A DNA stretch of 64,000 bases from Carnegiea gigantea (taxonomy: Eukaryota; Streptophyta; Magnoliopsida; Caryophyllales; Cactaceae), in contig JAKOGI010000086.1 of the NCBI GenBank assembly GCA_029747015.1, positions 82,001 to 146,000 on the forward strand, given 5' to 3'. Shown in pieces: positions 44,658 through 56,403 of the stretch. The notes beneath the pieces were generated by a model. That model had not been told where the DNA came from. It did not search any database and saw only the letters and a list, made by a program, of their open reading frames with translations. Every line of letters begins with the position of its first letter. Position 1 is the stretch's first letter. The position numbers and the translations under genes are program-made.

Positions 44658-46194
44658 CAGGGCTGTTCATGATTTGATTCAGAACCGTGCGGACCAAAGA
44701 TCGGCATGGACCCAGCCGAGTGACTTTGGTCCGGTCCTTGGTCCAAAGCTTGCACCTTGTTTGGTCCTTGGTCCAGTTTCCGTTTGAACTGGCAGGACCG
44801 GTGGATCGGACCGAGACCGAATAGAAAGTGGGTTTTATTTTTTTTCTATTTTTAAAGTCAAACTTCAGTACCTCCTGGGCTTCCTCAGCTTTCACTGTCC
44901 AGTCTTTGCTAATGCCTACTTGAGGGAGAGTATTAGGAAACAAATATTGTATCGAGATATTATTGTGTATTTGTTAACTACTGTTGTTAGAACTCCTTGT
45001 ACCATAAGTTAAGTAGGACTAAACCTCTACTTGTATATAATCAACGGCAATGAGAATATTCAGGCAATAAGAGAGAAAAAGGTCGAGAGACTTGCACGGC
45101 CAAAACAATTCGGCGAGAATTTGCTTCAAAATCGTACGTTCAAACTTTCTTTACACTCCTCTTGCTCCTCCGAGACTCAAACGGAAGTCGCAGCTCTTCG
45201 ACTCTGATTTCTTTGTCATTGGTGCCATGCACAACGGTAGCCACTTCCCGAGCTACTCCTTACGCTCCCAGATTTGCCACTTACCAGTGGCGCGAAGCTT
45301 ACCGAGATGCCGAACCCCTTGCGTCCTCAACCATCGTGCCTGAAAATCCACCGTCCTGACACCTCAGGCTGCCCATTTGGTTTCGATATGAACATCATCG
45401 CTTTTTGTCCTCCAAATTGAGCTCAAGATCTACGAGTGTTTTGAGGGAAGAGTCTGAGTAAGTGTTCCGACTGTAACAACATTTCGTGCCTGCCCTGGAA
45501 GCATTGTTTTTCTCTGTCTATTCTAGAGTCTCACTTTCTCTTTTCTTTTTGTCTTTTTAAAATGTGTTCTTCCTTTTTAAAATTTTTGATGTCATGTTTT
45601 CAGTTTTCTTATTTCCCACTTTGATAACCTGCAAGAATGAGATTGCCACGGGGTGTGCAATAGGCTCACGGCTGACTGCATGGTTGAACGCCAGGCATTA
45701 ACGAAAGTAGGTTTAAAGATATTTTAGATTAAATTAATTATGCTAACAATAGATTTTAATTTCTCTTTAATTTCTTAATTTTTATGATTCATTTGAGTTG
45801 GAGTACCCTTCTCTGTCTCTGTTGTCTGATTTCGTCTTAGTTGTTCTTCGATGCTCCAAAAGACATTGTGACAAATCAGATGAGCAATGTTGCCATTTGT
45901 GAAAGCAAAGATGCATATTATGTTTCTCTTTGTACGATTATTAAATGGAATTATGGAATTTGAAATGCTTTTAACATATTTGAATATGATTGATATGAAA
46001 TGTGCAAAGCTAGATGACAAGAAAATGCTACTAAGCCCGTTGTTCGTTCCATATTGGTCTGGTCCGATTTTTCCCTTTCCATTCTGATTCTTGACCGATT
46101 CTTATTAGATTTGATCCTTGGTCCGTCTTGCACACTTTATTCGGTCTTCGGTCCAGACCGATCTAGTCTAATCATATACCAATGAACACCCCTA
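44658..46194. mobile_element. Non-autonomous hAT-type element (1.54 kb)
   Basis: Ends CAGGGCTGTTCAT and ATGAACACCCCTA are inverted repeats with two differences. Flanks GATTGAAG (44650-44657) and CATTGAAG (46195-46202) are an 8-bp duplication with one mismatch, the hAT size. Subterminal GGTCCGGTCC and TTGGTCC / CGGTCTTCGGTCC motifs are repeated in both arms. The interior includes a Copia-LTR-like scrap (about 44925-45075: purine tract, then TTAGGAAACAAATATTG ... CTACTTGTATATAATCAA) and a GC-richer segment at 45080-45480 of unknown origin. No transposase. Confidence 0.78.
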
Positions 46195-46202
46195 CATTGA
46201 AG

Positions 46203-47377
46203 GTTGATGAACCCTACTGTTCTCGATCACGTGATTTATCATTTACTAACCCTTGTATTCATAAGCTTTAGTATTTTCGTTTAAAAAAATGGCCCATTTG
46301 TTTAGATTAATCCTTGATTTAAAACGTTTTATATAAATTCTCCATTTTTTTTTATGGTAAATGACATTTAAATGGAATTACTTTTAAGCGATGGTCTTAG
46401 TAAAATTTGTTAGTTGTATCATGCATACATTTAAGAGGGGATCACAAGGAAGTTGATACGTTCCCTTAAAACGTAACCTTTTTCACTCTCAATCAAACAG
46501 GGGATTCACAAGAAGGATATGGATTTTATTTTTTAAAAAAAATACATTACCTTTACTTGTGTTTTAAAAAAAAAAAGTTACAGATACAATGCTTTTGAAA
46601 TAATATGAATTAAATGAACCACCCCGTAAAAACATTTTCTATGATAAATCCAATGGCTAGAATCAATCCTGGGCGGAGGGTTGATCGTTCATACAGTTGA
46701 GACCGCGCACTCCAAGCATGACATATATTTGTTCACTGACGGAAACTTTGTTATGACAAGGGAACTAATATTAAGTAGAATAATTAAAAGCTGGAAAAAA
46801 CAAAGAAAGGTGGCTGAAAAAGTAATACAACGGGTAAAACTAGAATACCCCTTAGAAAGGATACAATGACGATGACATGATCAATATAATAATTCTGGCA
46901 TGCGATTAATAAGAAAGAACTGTGACATATGGGATTTGAAGTTTCTACTATTAAAATTTTTTATTAAACAAAAATTTACAGCTAAATCCGCCAAAATAGA
47001 TATACTGCTTGTAACGGCATGTCTAAGATACAGTGTAATTATTGTTGAGATCATTGGAAGCACCTTCCTTGCTAGGGGAGAAAAAAAATCCAACAAAATA
47101 TAACTGCATTAAAAAGCCAAATTTTGGAGATATTCATCAATTTTCCCCTCTGAATCCAACAGAATCCATTGGTAATCCATTTTTTTGATGATTTAAGTAT
47201 CAACAAAAATGTTGACTTTTTCAGATGTGCAATTAGTTTTAATGTCAATTTTGATGAACTTGTAGAATTAATGTATATGTTTGTTAATTGGTCTTTGCAC
47301 TAGAGAATACCATCAATGTCAAGGACCTCTTTAGTTTTGTAGTGCCATTGTCACTTGTTCACTAAAATTATCAAGGT
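46203..47377. other. SDR intron 1 sequence, nothing recognised
   Basis: AT-rich with short A and T runs. The ORFs of about 60 codons here resemble no family I know. Confidence 0.5.
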
Positions 47378-47382
47378 TTAAA

Positions 47383-47971
47383 TGTTAGGAAATAGAGCAA
47401 AGTAATAGCGGAAGCAATAGGATGAAACAGATATTTGGAAACTTAAAACGATAACAATAACAAAAACAACGACACACAAGATTTACGTAGAAACCCAATG
47501 CGGGAAAAAACCACGGACGGTGACGAGCACAATCAGACCACTATATGAGCAGGGAGAGTACAAAACGACCACAATCACAACAGTGATTCGATCTAATAGC
47601 AGAATTACAACCTTTTTTGCAATCTCTCTCAAAGTCTCTCTACCTCTCAATGTGTTTAGAAATCCAGGGATTCATGAGTGATTTTAGATCCTAGGCATGT
47701 CCCCTTTATATAGGGTCTAGAAAACCAGGGTTTTACCCTTAGAGACGAACCCCAGCCGCCAGGAGAATTTGCATGTCGAGACAAACCCTAGCCGCCACCG
47801 AATGAACCGTGCTAAAAACACACGTGGCATGACCGTGCCACGTGGCACAGTGTCCCTGTGTCAATTTTCTATATTCTCTCGGTTTCTCGCTCCTCCATCC
47901 TGACACGCCCGTGTTCGCGTAGCACGGTCCCACCGTGCCAAATCTTGGATTTCGGGCCACGAAACCCAACA
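47383..47971 (-). repeat. 3' LTR of the small Copia element (589 bp)
   Basis: TGTTAGGAAATAGAGC...AAACCCAACA. It differs from the other LTR by scattered substitutions and lacks a 25-bp duplication present there. Confidence 0.88.
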
Positions 47972-48039
47972 ATCTCCACCTTGGACCGAAATCTCTAGTC
48001 ATCAACTCTCTGACGCCGTCATCGCACCCTGAAGGGCGC

Positions 48040-49383
48040 TCAAATACTGCGAATGCCAACTAAGTCCAAGCAATGTTTGAACTTAGCTCTGGGAGATGAC
48101 TTATATGAACCTTTCTTCATATAACCTGTCGTAGTAGATGCGTGGTAGACATAGAGGCCTCCTTGCCTCAAACCCTTCAGTAGAATCCGACTGCCCTTCG
48201 AGACTTTCAGAACTCCACCTTCAGCTGAATATTTGCACCTTTTGGATTCAAGGGTGCCTAAAGAGATGAGGTTACGCTTCAAGTCAGGAACATGACGAAC
48301 ATTCGATAAAGTCCTGACAACACCATCATGGGTCTTGATTTTAATAGTATCGATTCCAGTTACATTACATTGGGCATTATTGCCCATACGATCAACAGTT
48401 GAGTCAACTGGATCATATGTTAAAAACCAATCCTTGTGAGGACACATATGATAGGTACGCCCAGAATCAAGAATCCAATCAGAATCGTTCCCCCTTTCAG
48501 TAGAGGTAGCAAACAACACGTCACCATCAGAATCAGATTCAGCAAACGAAGTTTCGGCAGACTCATGAGAATTATCTTCTTCTTTCTCCCTCTTCTTTTA
48601 CAGTTGCCAATAGTTAGCAACAATATGACCCAATTTATCACAGTAATTGCAGGTCTTACCAGTATGAGGATTTTTAGACTTAGAACGGTTCTTACTCCTA
48701 TTACCGTTCCCCTTTTTAGTTGTTTTACCCCTTAGTACTAATCCCTAAGCAGAATCAGCATGAATGTCAAGATCAAACTTCTCCTTAGACAACAGATTTG
48801 ACTTAACATCCTCAAATGATATAGCATTAAAATTACTATATAGCATAATCTCCTTAAAGTGTTTATAAGAAGGGGGTAATGACACAAGCAGCAAAATGGC
48901 CTCATCCTCATCCTCAATTTTCACATCCAAACTCTCTAAATCAATAAGAATAGAGTTAAACTCATTCAAATGTTTTTGAACAGGGGTACCTTCAGCCATA
49001 CAGAAGATATACAACCTTTCCTTCAAACGGATCTTGTTGGCAAGACTCTTCGTCATGTAGAGTTCCTTCAGCCGAATCCAAAGATGCACCGCAATTGTCT
49101 TATAAAGCACCATTCGCAAGACATATGGTGCTAAGCACAACTGTATGGCAGAAAGTGCATTCAACTCCAATTCTTCCCATTCATCGTCTGTCAGCGATCC
49201 ACGTCTCTTTTCCTGGTCTGCTGCCCATTGTTCTTCAGTCATCTTTTCGGATTTCATGTGAGGTCCTTGCAGAACCTCCCAAAACCCATGCTGGATGAGA
49301 ACTGCTCTCATCTGCACCTTCCAGAGATTAAAACTAATCTCCCCATCAAATTTCTGAATATCAACTTTCATAATTGAAGACAT
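48040..49383 (-). pseudogene. Copia gag-protease frame with two in-frame stops
   Basis: Starts at ATG 49383-49381 (MSSIMKVDIQKFDG). The gag domain shows FNLWKVQMRAVLIQHGF, EWEELELNALSAIQLCL, LKELYMTKSLANKIRLKERL and LLVSLPPSYKHFKE. A stop (TAG, 48747-48745) ends the gag ORF, but the same frame goes on through a zinc knuckle in which the last Cys is replaced (CNYCDKLGHIVANY) and a second stop (WQL then TAA). It continues to protease WILDSGRTYHMCPHKDWF and GIDTIKIKTHDGVVRTL, VRHVPDLKRNLISLG, ending at 48040. The protease Asp-Ser-Gly is intact. Confidence 0.82.
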
Positions 49384-49394
49384 CCTAAACCAAA

Positions 49395-49406
49395 GCTCTG
49401 ATACCA
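49395..49406 (-). other. Primer-binding site, initiator tRNA-Met
   Basis: Antisense of GCTCTGATACCA, that is TGGTATCAGAGC, two bases from the LTR at 49409. Confidence 0.9.
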
Positions 49407-49408
49407 CT

Positions 49409-50022
49409 TGTTAGGAAATAGAGCAAAGTAATAGTGGAAGTAATAGGATGAAACAGATATTCAGAAACTTAAAACGATAACAAAAACAAAAACAACGACA
49501 CACAAGATTTACGTGGAAACCTAATGCGGGAAAAAACCACGGACGGTCACGAGCACAATCAATCCACTATATGAGTAGGGAGAGTACAAAACGATCACAA
49601 TCACAACAGTGATTCGATCTAATAGCAGAATTGCAACCTTTCTTGTAATCTCTCTCAAAGTCTCTCTACCTCTCAATGTGTTTAGGAATTCAGGGATTCA
49701 GGAGTGATTTTAGATCCTAGGTATGTCCCCTTTATATAAGGTCTAGAAAACCAGGGTTTTACCCTTAGAGACGAACCCCAGCCACCAGAAGAATTTGCAC
49801 GTTGAGAAAAACCCTAGCCGCCATCGAACGAACCGCGTCTAGCCGCCATCGAACGAACCGCGCCAAAAACACACGTGACACGACCGTGCCACGTGGCACG
49901 GTGTCCCCGTGTCAATTTTCTATATTCTCTCGGTTTCTCGCTCCTCCGTCCTGACATGCCGGTGTTCACGTAGCACGGTCCCATTGTGCCGAATCTTGGA
50001 TTTTGGGCCATGAAACCCAACA
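49409..50022 (-). repeat. 5' LTR of the small Copia element (614 bp)
   Basis: Partner of 47383-47971. It contains a tandem 25-bp duplication (AGCCGCCATCGAACGAACCG, about 49816-49865) that accounts for the length difference. Confidence 0.88.
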
Positions 50023-50027
50023 TTAAA

Positions 50028-51085
50028 TCTTTTATTTGTTATGGTATCCTTATATTTTAGAAAATTGAAAGTAGCTAATAAGCCTTTAAATTTGGATTTT
50101 CGAGCTGCTAATAAGCCCTTAAATTTGGATTTCAATAATCCCCTACCCACCTTAGACCTAAACAATTCTACTGCACCATCCTCAATTGAAGATTTAGTGC
50201 GATGACGGATGACCCAATTTGCCCTTAAATTCCTTCTTTTAAATAAAATAGAGCATACCCTCAATAACAGGGACGATACCTTTCTCCTGTTGGCAAGGTC
50301 AAGGCGTGAAAACCTACCTGGTGGAAATCATGCCATTGTATAGTTGGCCTAAATCAACTTCCTTTAAAAATAGCTTTGAAGAGACAACTTGAGTTGCCTA
50401 GCAAAAGGTTGACTAGAAGTCAAGCAAAAAAGAATAAAGAGTGTGCTAGAAGGTGCCAGGTGGATTTGAGTAGCATTTTGTCAGAAAATTTGATTGAGGA
50501 AGAAAGACCCCTAGCAACCACAAGCTCAGAAACTTTAGAGAGTATTGTCAAATTGGCCAAGGAGTCTTTAGAGGTAGGAAGACTTCCTAGAATGACAGTC
50601 ATTGATAAGGAGGAGGCAACATTGGAGGTAGAGAATTAAAAAAAGTATGAAGAGAAAAGTGCGTACAAATCAAGTGATAAATTGATTTGCCTAGGCATTG
50701 AAACATCAAGAGTTGGTTCTATGGGGAGTGAATTTACTGCACATACTAAGGTTTCAAGTTTTACTTGACATCTAAACATGACTTTCAACATAGGCACTCT
50801 TTGGGGAATTTCGTCGAGCACATGATAGGCATAAAAAGTTTGCTCAACCTTTCCTAAGCAGCCTAACGTCTTTGAAGGTGCCCGGTTATGGCTGCTGTTA
50901 TCGCCATCATTGAAGGCATCCCTATAGTCGTCGACACCATCCTCATAGCTGGCAGCCTCCGGTGTAGGGAAGGTGTGTGTGCTTTGTGAGCTACTACTAT
51001 GTGGTTTTTTGGGTTGTTGTGGTTCTTTCTTTTTGAAGAATATGAAGCTAAAAGAGACGTGTTAGGGATGGGATTGGATCATTGT
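50028..51085 (+). other. Unassigned intron segment with one 87-codon ORF
   Basis: GCTAATAAGCC(T/C)TTAAATTTGG repeats directly at about 50073 and 50108. The ORF at 50376-50639 (KRLTRSQAKKNK, then an acidic, serine-rich stretch) faintly recalls retrotransposon linker protein, but I cannot assign it. Confidence 0.35.
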
Positions 51086-51088
51086 TTA

Positions 51089-51458
51089 GAGCATTCCTAA
51101 CCAGAGTTTTAATTTGTGGAACTCTGGCCTGCCACATTAGCAAAAGTTCCACAATCCTGGAACTTGCATTCTTTCACTTTTCCGACCCATGGAACTCAAT
51201 TTTAATCATCCAATAAAAATATTTTTTATGAATCCACCTTATAATACACAACCTATTTTTTAAATTACTTAAAAATTTTATACTTGTTCCCAAAAAAAGA
51301 AAAAATTAAAAGAATTAAAAAATGTCAAAAGTTGGCCCGCTGGCAGAAACGTCTTCCTGTTCTCCCCCGCATGGTACTCCTCTCTTTCTCCTCTCATATT
51401 GCGACACATGACATAGGGGGCTCGCATTCCTGCTTTCCATCCTCGGCTGCGAATGCTC
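51089..51458. mobile_element. PIF/Harbinger-type MITE (370 bp), TSD TTA
   Basis: GAGCATTCCTAACCAG on the left and GCTGCGAATGCTC on the right, with flanking TTA on both sides (51086-51088, 51459-51461). It shares the GAGCATTC terminus with the element at 42249-42821 but not its interior. Confidence 0.72.
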
Positions 51459-51461
51459 TTA

Positions 51462-51917
51462 GTAGAAATGTATGTAAGCCTAGTATTGGCATTAAATGTT
51501 CAAAGTTGGAATGAGATGAGTTGGCATAGTAGACTGGTGATGCAGGTGTAGTGCTTCGAAGAGAGGTGTGCAATGTGTAGTAGTGATAATCCTGACTCAA
51601 CTACTGATATATTACTTCAATTGGACAAGTCAGATAGATCTGCCTCCTTTTAGCCTGTTTATCTACAAGTCAAAAATATTTGAAGAATGAGAAGTAGATT
51701 CTGGTGATGATACTGAGAATAGTTTGGAGGTGGCATAGGAGAGGAGAGAGGGTGATGTGTTGTTCTATTTTGGATGGTATGTCGTAGTCAATTGGGGATG
51801 GCTTAAATACGTAAATGTGAGTGTGATGTAAGATGATAAGACCAACCTAGATAGGAGCTTTGACAATGCTAAATTGGTGTGATCATTAGTGATTGAAGGC
51901 TTTCGAAGATAAGAGTG
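51462..51917. other. SDR intron 1 sequence, nothing recognised
   Basis: No gene, repeat or transposon signature noted. Confidence 0.5.
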
Positions 51918-51925
51918 ACATCCTC

Positions 51926-52577
51926 ATATGGATGGTAGTGGGTCCTAGATCCTGTCTAGATCTATCAGATCCAATCCAAATTAGAGGGTTTGGGTCCAAT
52001 CAAATGAGATCCAGCGGGTCTTTAGCGGATCTGGATTTACGGGATGTGGGTTGGGTCTGGGTCTGGGCTTGAAAAATTGAGATCCAGACCCGACCCAAGA
52101 ACCATTTAAGACCCATTAATTTTTTTATTAAAAAAAGTACCAAATGCAATTGGTTAAAGTAACTCTAAATTAATATACCCTAAAGTTACTTTGCTTAGTG
52201 TCGGTTGTAGAAAAAAAACTATTATGTTATATTTGTAGACTTTGTCTTCATAGTTTATACAAACATATTATTTTTGTTGTGTAACACATAACATTTATTT
52301 ATGGTGTATGTCGCTAGAATTTTTTTCATTCAATATTATGTCTTCTAAATTCAATTATTTATATTTAGAATGTGGTAATTCATGTAAGGATGTGAAAAAA
52401 TAATCTTTAATATGAAAAACAGTTAGAACCCCTAGACCCGTCAGATCCACGAATTTGGGTCTCGGTCCCATCTTTATAGATCCAACGGGTCTGGGGCAGG
52501 TCTAGGTTCAGGTACAAAAAAATTAAATGCATTTGGATCCAGATAGACTCGATCCAGATCCGACCCATGCCATCCCT
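51926..52577. mobile_element. Non-autonomous hAT-type element (652 bp) with exact 8-bp TSD
   Basis: Flanked by ACATCCTC on both sides (51918-51925 and 52578-52585). The arms are rich in GGGTCT, GGATCT and GATCCAGA(C/T) motifs in opposite orientations, and the right end CATGCCATCCCT reads AGGGATGGCATG inverted, a common hAT-type MITE end. AT-rich centre, no coding capacity. Confidence 0.8.
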
Positions 52578-52585
52578 ACATCCTC

Positions 52586-53268
52586 CTTTATTATGTGGGG
52601 TGTACTATTTTCAAAGAGAGAATTTCTACTAGAGAATTAAAGAGAAGGTGCATTCTTAGCTTGAGAAATGTGCCATCTAGGTGGAGCTATTTAGGAAGGG
52701 GGCTCAAAATTATTTTTGGAGTATTATTTTTCTAAGGAGATGCTTGTAGTTGGTGTGCCCTTTTTATTTTGTGCTATTGATCTTAGCTTATGTTAACTTT
52801 GTTCTTACCTCATGTCAATTAATTATGAAAAAATAAATCAAGCTAATGTGCCTCGCTTAATTGACTTGACATAATTGTTTGAAAGATTAAAAACGCAAAA
52901 TGCCCCATCCCCCAGGGTGATTTACTTATTTTTTTTCCCTCCTGATTTCATTCCATTTCCATTGCCCAGGGCCCAAATAGAGTTTTTAAAGAGATTGCAT
53001 CTAATTCATGCTATTGTTTTTGTCACGTCACATTTTGCATTAAGCGGAGAGTTAGTTCACAAAAGTATACACTACATAGCATAATTTTGGTGGACGTCAG
53101 CCAAAAAAGAAATCCTGAGAATGATTTTTCTTCCATGAAAAGACACAATAATTGATGCGTAGTTCTACAAATTTCATAGTTGTATAAATGCCTCTAAAAT
53201 AGGGATATATTTAAGCTTATAGAAATAGAAAAAAGGGTTTTGGGCTCTATAGCCAAATCAGATGACAT
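52586..53268. other. SDR intron 1 sequence, nothing recognised
   Basis: AT-rich; no supported gene. Confidence 0.5.
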
Positions 53269-53274
53269 TAAGAT

Positions 53275-54284
53275 AGTGTTGGTTGGGGGGAAAATGATTT
53301 TCCCGAAAAATGGTTTTTCAATTTTCCATTGTTTGACATAATAAAGTATGAAAAACTATTTTTCAAAGAAAATGATTTTCCCCCAATAGTGGAAAATAAT
53401 TTTTTTTTTGAGAGGATGGCAAGTTAATTTTCATCTTTCAACTCTTTGATGATATGATCAGCTAAAATTTAAGCGCAAAATTTGACTTTAATAGTTTTGA
53501 TCGAAACTTGACTATCCGATGCAAAATATTAAAATAAACTCAAATTTAAATTTTTAGCTCAAATTTCTTTCATTTGATCGATATTTATCTCCACCACGAG
53601 AATTTAATCGACTGGTTTTGCCATTAAAACAATTCGGTCGACTCGTTACTAAAACAATTTTAATGGTTTAGATCGAAACTTGATTATCAGATTGAAAATA
53701 TTAAAATTGGCTGAAATTCGTATTCTGAGCTTGATATTCTTTCATTTGATCAACATTTTTTTCCACAACGATAATTCAATTAATATTTTTCACCCCTTAA
53801 ACAGTCCAATTAATATTTTTCACCACTAAAACAATTTCAATAGTTTAGATCGAAACTTGATCATTGGATATAAAATATTAAGATAGGCACAAATTCAAAT
53901 TTTGATCATGACATTCCTTCGTTTGGTCAACATTTTTCTCTGACACGACAATTCAATCGATATTTTTTACCACTTAAATAATTTAGTTAATATTTTTCAT
54001 CGCTAAAATAATTTCAATGATTTAGATCGAAATTTGATTATCTGAGATGGAGTATTTAAAAAAAACTCACATATGTATTTTAAGCTCAAAAATACGGCCA
54101 TTTAGTCAATTTTTTTTGCCATTTAAACAATTTAGTTGACATTTTTTTCTTCTTCATGGAAAATGATTTAATTTGTACCAAACAACGGAAAATATGATAT
54201 GAAAATTAATTTTCTTTAGAAAAAACATTTTCCACAGAAAAGGATTTTTCGAGAAAACCATTTTCCTTCCAACCAAACACTACC
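53275..54284. mobile_element. Inverted-repeat element with four ~175-bp internal tandem units
   Basis: Ends AGTGTTGGTTGGGGGGAAAA and TTTTCCTTCCAACCAAACACT are inverted repeats. The inner arms also pair (GGAAAATGATTTTC types). TAAGAT occurs at both borders (53269-53274, 54285-54290), a possible duplication. The centre repeats a unit with GATCGAAACTTGATTATC at 53499, 53671, 53848 and 54025, that is every 172-177 bases. No ORF. Superfamily not determined. Confidence 0.7.
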
Positions 54285-54682
54285 TAAGATCCAAGTAAAT
54301 TAGTGTCTGTATACTCTATGGTACTTCCTGTACACTGATCTACTACATATTAATGGAACTTATCATATTGAAAAACTTTTTCTAATATGAATAGGCAGCA
54401 ATTCCTCTTTGTTCTTTTAATCTTTGATCATTTATTTAATTAAAGTTGACCTACTATTGGCCCATCAAAGGAAAAGTTCTCGAATCACCAATTTTCTCTA
54501 TTTACAAAACTCGAATTCAAGACCTTAAACGAATAAGTGCTAAATCATTAGAACAAACTTCTTTTGGTAGCAATTTTTCCAGGAAGATGACTACACGATT
54601 TCACCTATTGTTGAACAATAAAAATGCCCAAATCAATATGGGTTTAAATCTCTACCTAATTCAATATAGGTTTGTATTTGGA

Positions 54683-55260
54683 ATAGGGATGGGTGTGTGG
54701 CGGGTGAGTTCGGGGCGAGTTGAGCCATACCTGCACCCATAACTGTTTTCAAAAATCATACCCATGCCCATACCCATACTCATACCCATTAGGTTTTGAA
54801 TGGTTATTATACCTATACCCATACCCATTGAAATTTTAGACTTTATGAGTTTTATTCAGCTATATATATAGTGTGCATAGTATCACCTACATTCAACCCA
54901 TATTTGCGTATATGCTATATTTGATTAGCAATTTCAAGTGACATTATAAAATTCATATCCACATAAACTTACGGAATTTAAAATTACGAAAAAAATCAAA
55001 ATTTTCAATTTTACTTAAATAAATATTATACTATTAGAATCTCATGCCTAACATTTATTTTTGGATTTTACCGTATTTTGCTCGTATTGTACAAGCAAAT
55101 CAGGTATACCATTGGGTACGGGTATTAAGAATTCAGAACATACCCATACCCATACCCATGCCCATGCCCATGTTCCAAGGCAATACCCATAACCATACCC
55201 ATTCTCACTTGAAACTCATTTTCATCACCCATTCGGGTGCTAAATGGGGCGGGTTGTAAT
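54683..55260. repeat. (CCCATA)n-rich region, probable diverged hAT-type MITE
   Basis: AGGGATGGGTGTGTGGCGGG at the left, then several CATACCCATGCCCAT runs at 54755-54830 and 55137-55200, with an AT-rich centre. The layout resembles MITEs whose arms carry GGGTAT repeats. I could not find a matching right terminus or target duplication. Confidence 0.45.
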
Positions 55261-55383
55261 TGAGTTTTTAGGGTTCGGGCAATACTTTCATTGCTATGTT
55301 TGGACAATGTGGTTTACCAAGGAATATATATAAGAGTGTGTGTGTATATTTTTACGTATATACATGCATCTGTGTGTGTGTCC

Positions 55384-55890
<507 letters not shown>

Positions 55891-56089
55891 GGGTTTACAT
55901 TTTTTTCTTATCTGTAGTACTCTGAGTCCAGTAACTTTGAATTGCATTATTGTTAACATCAAAGGTTGATGTTAAGTGCTTTTCATCTTATCCTCCCGGG
56001 TTAGGCCTTCTGCTGATTCCCTACCCCTACCCTAAATTTTTGTTAAAAAAAACAAAAAACGATGGGAAAATGTCAAAGCTGGAATGTCA

Positions 56090-56403
56090 ATAGCAACAAC
56101 TTTTAGTGTAGATCCCATTTTGGGGAGTTTAGGAAGATCTAAATGTAGACAGTCTTATCTCTGCAATAAGAAATGCAAATAGATAGAGAGACCAATTTTG
56201 AAAAACCTATAAAATTTTCAGAAATATTTTGCTAGGATGAAATCTTTTGAAGACCTTTAAAAAGTAGACGCTATAAATATGAAATAACAAGCAACAGTAG
56301 ATATAGAATAAATAAATAATCAATATGGAAACTAGGTCTGTGGAGATAATATCAAGCAGTCGTAAAACAATCATAATAATCTATAGTGTATAAGACAAAG
56401 ACA
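56090..56403 (-). mobile_element. Non-LTR retroposon 3'-end fragment, antisense
   Basis: In antisense it reads GGTCTCTCTAT, then GATAAGACTGTCTACATTTA, GATCTTCCTAAACTCCCC and AATGGGATCTACAC, ending in GTTGTTGC at 56090. This is the same layout as the element at 61569-61858 and resembles the 3' part of plant SINE/RTE elements with a (TTG)n tail. The 5' limit is uncertain. Confidence 0.5.

Larger units (their letters stand above)
47383..50022 (-). mobile_element. Gag-protease-only Ty1/Copia element (2640 bp), antisense
   Basis: LTRs 47383-47971 and 49409-50022 (TGTTAGGAAATAG ... AACCCAACA) flank a 1.44-kb interior. Target duplication TTAAA is exact (47378-47382, 50023-50027). The primer-binding site lies beside the right LTR, so the element reads right to left. 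Only gag, a zinc knuckle and protease remain; integrase, RT and RNase H are absent. The interior ends with a purine tract (antisense of CAATCTCCACCTT). Confidence 0.88.

Noticed and set aside
45092..45359. Possible captured host gene in the hAT element
   Set aside because: Two overlapping short ORFs in different frames with no recognisable domain; kept only as GC-richer cargo of unknown origin.
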